NCBI GenBank assembly: GCA_002308515.1
Contig: DBVN01000070.1
Span: 1 to 10,031 of the forward strand
Reading direction: 5' to 3'
Length of the DNA stretch: 10,031 nt
DNA from: Verrucomicrobia bacterium UBA1263
Lineage (GTDB): Bacteria > Verrucomicrobiota > Verrucomicrobiia > Limisphaerales > UBA1412
Part shown: one piece after another, positions 6,737 to 10,031 of the stretch
How the letters are laid out: every line of letters begins with the position of its first letter
Position numbering within the stretch: position 1 is the first letter of the stretch
Notes under the pieces: generated by a model
Database searches by the model: none
What the model was told of the DNA's origin: nothing
The model's input: the letters and a program-made list of their open reading frames with translations, nothing else
Made by a program: the position numbers and the translations under genes

Positions 6737-7615
6737 ATGAAAATATCTATACGGTTTTATAATGATCGTGAGGTTCGAGCCGTTTGGGACGAGGAGAAAA
6801 ACAAATGGTGGTTTTCTGCTGTTGATATCGTTGCTGCTATCACGGAAAGTCCCAATCCCAGGAAGTATTGGAGTGTACTGAAAACCCGTCTAAAAAAGGC
6901 AGATGTTGAGTTGACTACAAAATGTAGTCAACTGAAACTGATGGCAGCGGATGGGAAGAAGTACGCAACAGATTGCTTTTTGCAAGATGATATAGCGGAC
7001 TTGGTAAAACTCATTCCAAGTAAAACGACGACGGATTTCCTGGACTGGTTCACCTATAGTGACAATACCATTGACGGACGAAGCCGTAAAAAGGCATATA
7101 CCTTTCTGGAGAGTAATTTGGTGGTTGACAAGGATATTGGTACTGTCAAGGCATTACAGCAGATACACTCCTATATATTTGGTGGACTGTATGACTTTGC
7201 AGGCGAGATAAGGACAATAAATATCTCAAAGGGTAATTTCGCATTCTGCATGGCGGATTATTTAGGGCAAAACCTGAAAAAAATCGAGCAGATGCCGGAG
7301 AACACCTTCGACGAGATCGTTGATAAATATGTGGAAATGAATGTAGCGCATCCGTTCATGGAGGGTAATGGACGAAGCACCCGCATCTGGCTGGATCTCA
7401 TTTTCAAGAAACGCTTAGGCAAATGTGTTGACTGGAGCAAGATCACTAAAAACGAATATCTGAACGCGATGATAGAGAGTCCCGTGGACAGCAGCAAAAT
7501 CCGTGTGTTGCTAAAACAGGCTCTTACGGATAAGATCAACGATCGGGAGATATTTATAAAGGGCATTGACTATTCATATTATTACGAGGAGCCTACTGGT
7601 GATTCATCATCTTAA
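6737..7615 (+). CDS. BRO-N domain fused to a class III-like Fic (AMP-transferase) domain
   Basis: A 292-residue cytoplasmic protein. Residues 1-105 form a BRO-N (phage antirepressor-type, DNA-binding) domain: IRFYNDREVRAVWDEE, WWFSAVDIVAAI, a TKCSQLKLMAADGKKY segment and IADLVKLIPSK. Residues 108-284 are a Fic domain with the intact active-site motif HPFMEGNGRSTR (205-216), so H205, E209, N211, R213 and R216 are all present. The family transfers AMP (sometimes other groups) from nucleotides to protein targets. The C-terminal SYYYE (280-284) matches the class III autoinhibitory motif [S/T]xxxE[G/N] except that E285 replaces G/N. A degenerate class II-like TIDG (111-114) precedes the fold. The next gene overlaps its end by 17 bases, and composition is AT-richer than upstream. 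No separate antitoxin of known type is seen. Target and role (toxin, defence or regulator) are unknown. Confidence 0.88.
   Translation: MKISIRFYNDREVRAVWDEEKNKWWFSAVDIVAAITESPNPRKYWSVLKTRLKKADVELTTKCSQLKLMAADGKKYATDCFLQDDIADLVKLIPSKTTTDFLDWFTYSDNTIDGRSRKKAYTFLESNLVVDKDIGTVKALQQIHSYIFGGLYDFAGEIRTINISKGNFAFCMADYLGQNLKKIEQMPENTFDEIVDKYVEMNVAHPFMEGNGRSTRIWLDLIFKKRLGKCVDWSKITKNEYLNAMIESPVDSSKIRVLLKQALTDKINDREIFIKGIDYSYYYEEPTGDSSS
6909..6933. repeat. Perfect 11-bp inverted repeat inside the BRO-N coding region
   Basis: AGTTGACTACA (6909-6919) and TGTAGTCAACT (6923-6933) are exact reverse complements around AAA. It lies within the codons for the VELTTKCSQLK segment. It could form an mRNA hairpin early in the message or be a binding dyad, or it could simply reflect conserved protein coding. 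Confidence 0.6.
7586..7591 (+). promoter_or_regulatory. Ribosome binding site deciding the GTG start at 7599
   Basis: GAGGAG, inside the last codons of fic, sits 7 bases before GTG 7599. It is the best Shine-Dalgarno in the region and selects this start over the more upstream TTG at 7566. Confidence 0.65.
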
Positions 7616-7997
7616 AAATAAAGGGATTATCATCAATAGGAATCTTATCATCCTGTTGGGAGCTATTGTCCTTTTTATAATTCTCAGTACTCCTTTGCCC
7701 TATCAATTACTCGATTGGTATGAGAGATATACACTTCAGCATGAAAAAGATACTCTTAAACGAGTCACGCTGGTGAATATCTCACGGAGAAAAGACGCAA
7801 GAGATTGGAATCCCGTTTATCTGAGTTTGCCGGCAAAGTCGGATACATTGTTGGAAAGAATGTTCTTGGCAGATTTTCTTTTAGAGAGATTTGATACAAA
7901 TGCTGTCAGGGAACTTGAATGTGTATTAGAGGAAGAAACATCTGAATACTCCAAAAGCAATATCTTAGAGATCATCAAGATAATAAGAAACAAATGA
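7599..7997 (+). CDS. Small single-pass membrane protein between fic and the SUMF1 gene, unknown function
   Basis: A 132-residue protein starting at GTG 7599. A basic N-terminus (HHLKNKGIIINRN) is followed by one hydrophobic helix at about residues 15-30 (LIILLGAIVLFIILS). The rest is soluble and charged: WYERYTLQHEKDTLKRV, a middle stretch ending YLSLPAKSD, and an acidic helical C-terminus (RELECVLEEETSEYS). The N-in, C-out topology is predicted from positive charges. The start overlaps the fic end by 17 bases and the stop overlaps the next start as ATGA, so translation is probably coupled on both sides. I do not recognise the family. A role as partner or immunity factor for either neighbour is possible, but nothing in the sequence proves it. 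Confidence 0.7.
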   Translation: MIHHLKNKGIIINRNLIILLGAIVLFIILSTPLPYQLLDWYERYTLQHEKDTLKRVTLVNISRRKDARDWNPVYLSLPAKSDTLLERMFLADFLLERFDTNAVRELECVLEEETSEYSKSNILEIIKIIRNK

Positions 7998-9289
7998 CAG
8001 ATGATAAATATATGATAAAGAATTGTTTTTTTGTTTTGCTTGTGTTTGGAATTATGGGAGTTATCATAGTTATTTTTTGTTCAATACTGGGATCGTATTA
8101 CATAAATAGTGATGACTCATGTGTTCTGCCTGGATATATAATAGACAATGAGATTATAGTTGAACATTCGACGAGTTCAGATGCTTACATCTTTCGTCTG
8201 ATTCCACCTTGTATAGATAAAATCTGGTGGAATGAAGACATCATTATCACCTGGAATCATCCGCAAATGATGTCTGAGCGTGGTTGGTTAGAGCAGGATT
8301 ACTCAATCAGTTACTATTATTTGATCCATCCTTGGTGGGATATTATTCTTCGTTTTGAAAATGAAAAAGATTTGGAAAAATCTTTATCTTTATTAAATGT
8401 AGATATCAAAGAGGTTAAATGGAGGTCTATGAGAGAAGCACGAAAGATTTCCAAAGAACAATTTGAGTCGAAGCCTGATCGTCTTCAGTGGTGGTTAGAT
8501 AATGTTGAAAAACATAAGTTTGATGCAAAACAAAAAGTGTCAGACGATCGTTTATTTTTCCCTGATATTGAGTTTGTTCAAATCCCTGCTGGAACATTAA
8601 AGAGAAAAGATCCTCTTGGAAAAATGATGTATTTGCCAGATCATACTTCTGAAAGGAAACTGAAATTAGATGTGATCGAAATAAAAGATGAATTTTTTAT
8701 TAGTAAATATGAGATTACACAGGCTCAATACAATGCAGTGATGGGATATAATCCTGCCCAAGGATATGGAGTAGGAGATAACTATCCTGTTTATAATGTC
8801 TCATGGCATGATGCATTGGAATTTTGTGAGACGCTGACACGTTTGGCCAGAAGTAACGGAAAAATATCAACAAATCAATCTTACACATTACCAACAGAAC
8901 AACAGTGGGAATATGCATGTGCATCAGGTGTACAAGAAGACTTATACACTGGAAATATAGCATCACCTAACATGATGTATGAATCAGAAAACATGGATAA
9001 GGCGGGATGGTATTGGTACAATCAAGGATGTATAAATTATGGTTCGCATGAAGTGGGAGCTAAAGCACCCAATTCTTTTGGAGTATATGATATGCACGGT
9101 AATGTAGCAGAATGGTGTGGAGGAGAGATTCCGGTTTCAGATGTTTGTAGTCCTTCATATACTAGATACTGTCTACACGAGTTAAGCCAAGACTTTAGCC
9201 CAAAGAAAAATGCAGCAACATTGAACAGCAGCAAGGAAGGAAGCAGTGTTCTTACAGTATCTTGTGGCTATACCTCTCCATCTCTTTAA
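7994..9289 (+). pseudogene. Membrane-anchored SUMF1/FGE-sulfatase-domain protein, truncated by an insertion sequence
   Basis: The open frame has 431 codons, but only residues 1-390 are native; 391-431 are read from the insertion element. Residues 8-33 form a membrane anchor. Residues 40-190 are an unrecognised tryptophan- and tyrosine-rich region. The SUMF1 (formylglycine-generating-enzyme-like) domain starts near 193: FVQIPAGT (194-201), ISKYEITQAQYNAVMG (236-251), YPVYNVSWHDALEFC (264-278), YTLPTEQQWEYACASG (297-312) and NSFGVYDMHGNVAEW (360-374). The C-terminal RGGSW and GFR motifs that complete the fold are missing, so the product is probably non-functional. Most bacterial SUMF1 proteins outside sulfatase loci are not proven formylglycine enzymes. 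It starts by ATGA overlap with the small membrane protein gene. The original C-terminus presumably lies beyond the window. Confidence 0.85.
9163..9181 (+). repeat. Left terminal inverted repeat of the IS5-family element
   Basis: TAGATACTGTCTACACGAG matches the reverse complement of the right end at 18 of 19 positions, differing at position 7 (C here, G there). It ends one base before the transposase stop codon. The outer few bases may be target duplication instead of element. Confidence 0.88.
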
Positions 9290-9972
9290 GTGGAGAAATG
9301 CGTTTTCTACTAAATGCCTCATCTTGTAAAGATATCTATCATAAGAACGTTGTTCATTTCGATTCTTTTTAGGAGGAATGACTACATTCATCTTATGTGC
9401 TATCGCATAGTTAATTATCTCATTGGTATCATAACCTCTATCTGCCAAAAGGTGCTCTGCTTTTATTCCTCTGATCAAAGGAATAGCTTCTTTGCAATCA
9501 GCTCGGGTACCTTCTGTAATAAATACTCGGACCGGCATACCAACTGCATCCACGGCAATGTGAATTTTGGTATTGAGCCCCCTTTTGTGCGGCTCATTCC
9601 CTGATTGCCACCTATAGCACCTGTTGCATGAGGATGAACTTTACAATGACTTGCATCTATCATAAGCCATTCATAATCGGGTTCATTGATTAAAGCCTCC
9701 AATATCTTTTCCCATATACCAGCGTTTCTCCATCTACGAAACCTTTGATGAATGGTCCCCCACTTCCCATAAGAAGGTGGCAGATCTCTCCAGGGAGCTC
9801 CTGTGCGCAACACCCAGAATACAGCATTGATAAACTTTCGATTATCTTTAGCAATGCCTCCCCATTGTCCCTTTTGTCCTGGCAATAAAGGCTTTAGTAA
9901 TTCCCAGACTTTCTCCGATATGTCTTGTCTGTGTTGTAGATTTTCTGTTGAGATACACCTCTTCTTTCTCAT
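9182..9972 (-). CDS. IS5-family transposase, two frames joined by a -1 shift
   Basis: Two overlapping frames make one 263-residue DDE transposase. The first (9972 down to 9475) starts MRKKRCIS and contains the IS5 N-terminal region (LRTGAPWRDLPPSYGKWGTIHQRFRRW) and the first catalytic aspartate, D106 in MIDASHCKVH. It shifts -1 at an A4G5 run (9578-9586 on the + strand), giving the family-typical joint TKGGLNTKIHIAVDA. The second frame supplies D178 (LLADRGYD) and E223 (HLVENAFLHLKRWRG), then ends in TAA at 9182-9184, next to the left repeat. All three catalytic residues and the C-terminus are intact, so the element could be active if the shift is programmed, as in other IS427-group elements. 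An inactivating one-base change is the alternative. Without the shift, the first frame yields 165 residues. Confidence 0.88.
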
Positions 9973-10012
9973 ACCGAGGAGATTGTAGTCTCTTTTCTAT
10001 CTCTTTGTCAAT

Positions 10013-10031
10013 CTCGTGTAGACACTATCTA
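10013..10031 (+). repeat. Right terminal inverted repeat of the IS5-family element
   Basis: CTCGTGTAGACACTATCTA, the inverse of the left repeat with one mismatch. Its final base is the last base of the window. The transposase start lies about 40 bases inside it, leaving a short space for the element's own promoter. Confidence 0.88.

Larger units (their letters stand above)
9163..10031 (-). mobile_element. IS5-family (IS427-like) insertion sequence
   Basis: An element of about 865 bases bounded by near-identical terminal inverted repeats of 19 bases (9163-9181 and 10013-10031, one mismatch), carrying one transposase over two frames on the minus strand. The length, the split transposase and the IS5-type DDE motifs fit the IS427 group. 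The exact edge is uncertain: a TA target duplication would place the element at 9165-10029, and a CTAG duplication (9162-9165 and 10029 onward) at 9166-10028. It interrupts the SUMF1 gene. The window ends at its right boundary, so the right-hand target copy cannot be checked fully. Confidence 0.9.

Noticed and set aside
7994..9162. SUMF1 protein as a working sulfatase-maturing enzyme
   Set aside because: No sulfatase is present in the window, the domain lacks its C-terminal motifs, and many SUMF1-domain proteins have other or unknown roles.
9314..9604. A 96-codon plus-strand frame within the insertion element
   Set aside because: Antisense to the transposase, which has intact DDE motifs.
1..10031. 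CRISPR array or retron/diversity-generating element
   Set aside because: No regularly spaced direct repeats, reverse transcriptase motifs or template-repeat pairs were seen on either strand.

Overview
The window looks like an end piece of a chromosome contig from a carbohydrate-degrading bacterium, probably a gut or host-associated member of the PVC group (a Victivallales/Lentisphaerota-like organism is my best guess). This is inferred from a secreted GH29 fucosidase next to a secreted unknown glycosidase-like protein, a SUMF1-domain membrane protein, weak Shine-Dalgarno sites and an IS5-type element. No ribosomal RNA or marker gene fixes the taxonomy. All protein genes run on the + strand except the transposase.

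Left part (1-624): an AT-rich stretch with a small two-helix membrane protein gene (57-305), then about 150 bases holding four successive hairpin-plus-T-tract structures, and a possible promoter. Housekeeping and catabolic block (625-6628), visibly richer in G+C: a YbaK/EbsC-type Cys-tRNA(Pro) deacylase followed almost without a gap by a YaeR-type VOC metalloenzyme; a large secreted protein with a glycoside-hydrolase-like layout (1572-3605); a tRNA-Leu(GAG) gene with encoded CCA (3675-3759); a secreted GH29 alpha-L-fucosidase with a C-terminal discoidin-like domain (3881-5329); and, 6 bases on, a complete Xaa-Pro aminopeptidase (5336-6628). The two secreted proteins probably work on fucosylated host or plant glycans. 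The deacylase and aminopeptidase are general cytoplasmic functions.

Accessory block (6629-9162), clearly richer in A+T: a strong terminator and two palindromes, then three overlapping genes. The first encodes a BRO-N domain joined to a class III-like Fic domain (6737-7615). The second encodes a 132-residue protein with one membrane helix (GTG start at 7599, overlapping fic by 17 bases). The third encodes a membrane-anchored SUMF1/FGE-domain protein (start 7994, ATGA overlap). The overlaps suggest one coupled operon, and this is the best candidate here for an unusual system.

Right end (9163-10031): an IS5-family (IS427-like) element has inserted in the SUMF1 gene, removing its C-terminal motif and adding a 41-residue element-encoded tail. 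Its transposase is split over two frames joined at an A4G5 run, with all three DDE residues present. The window stops at the outer edge of the right inverted repeat, as expected if an assembly broke at a repeat.
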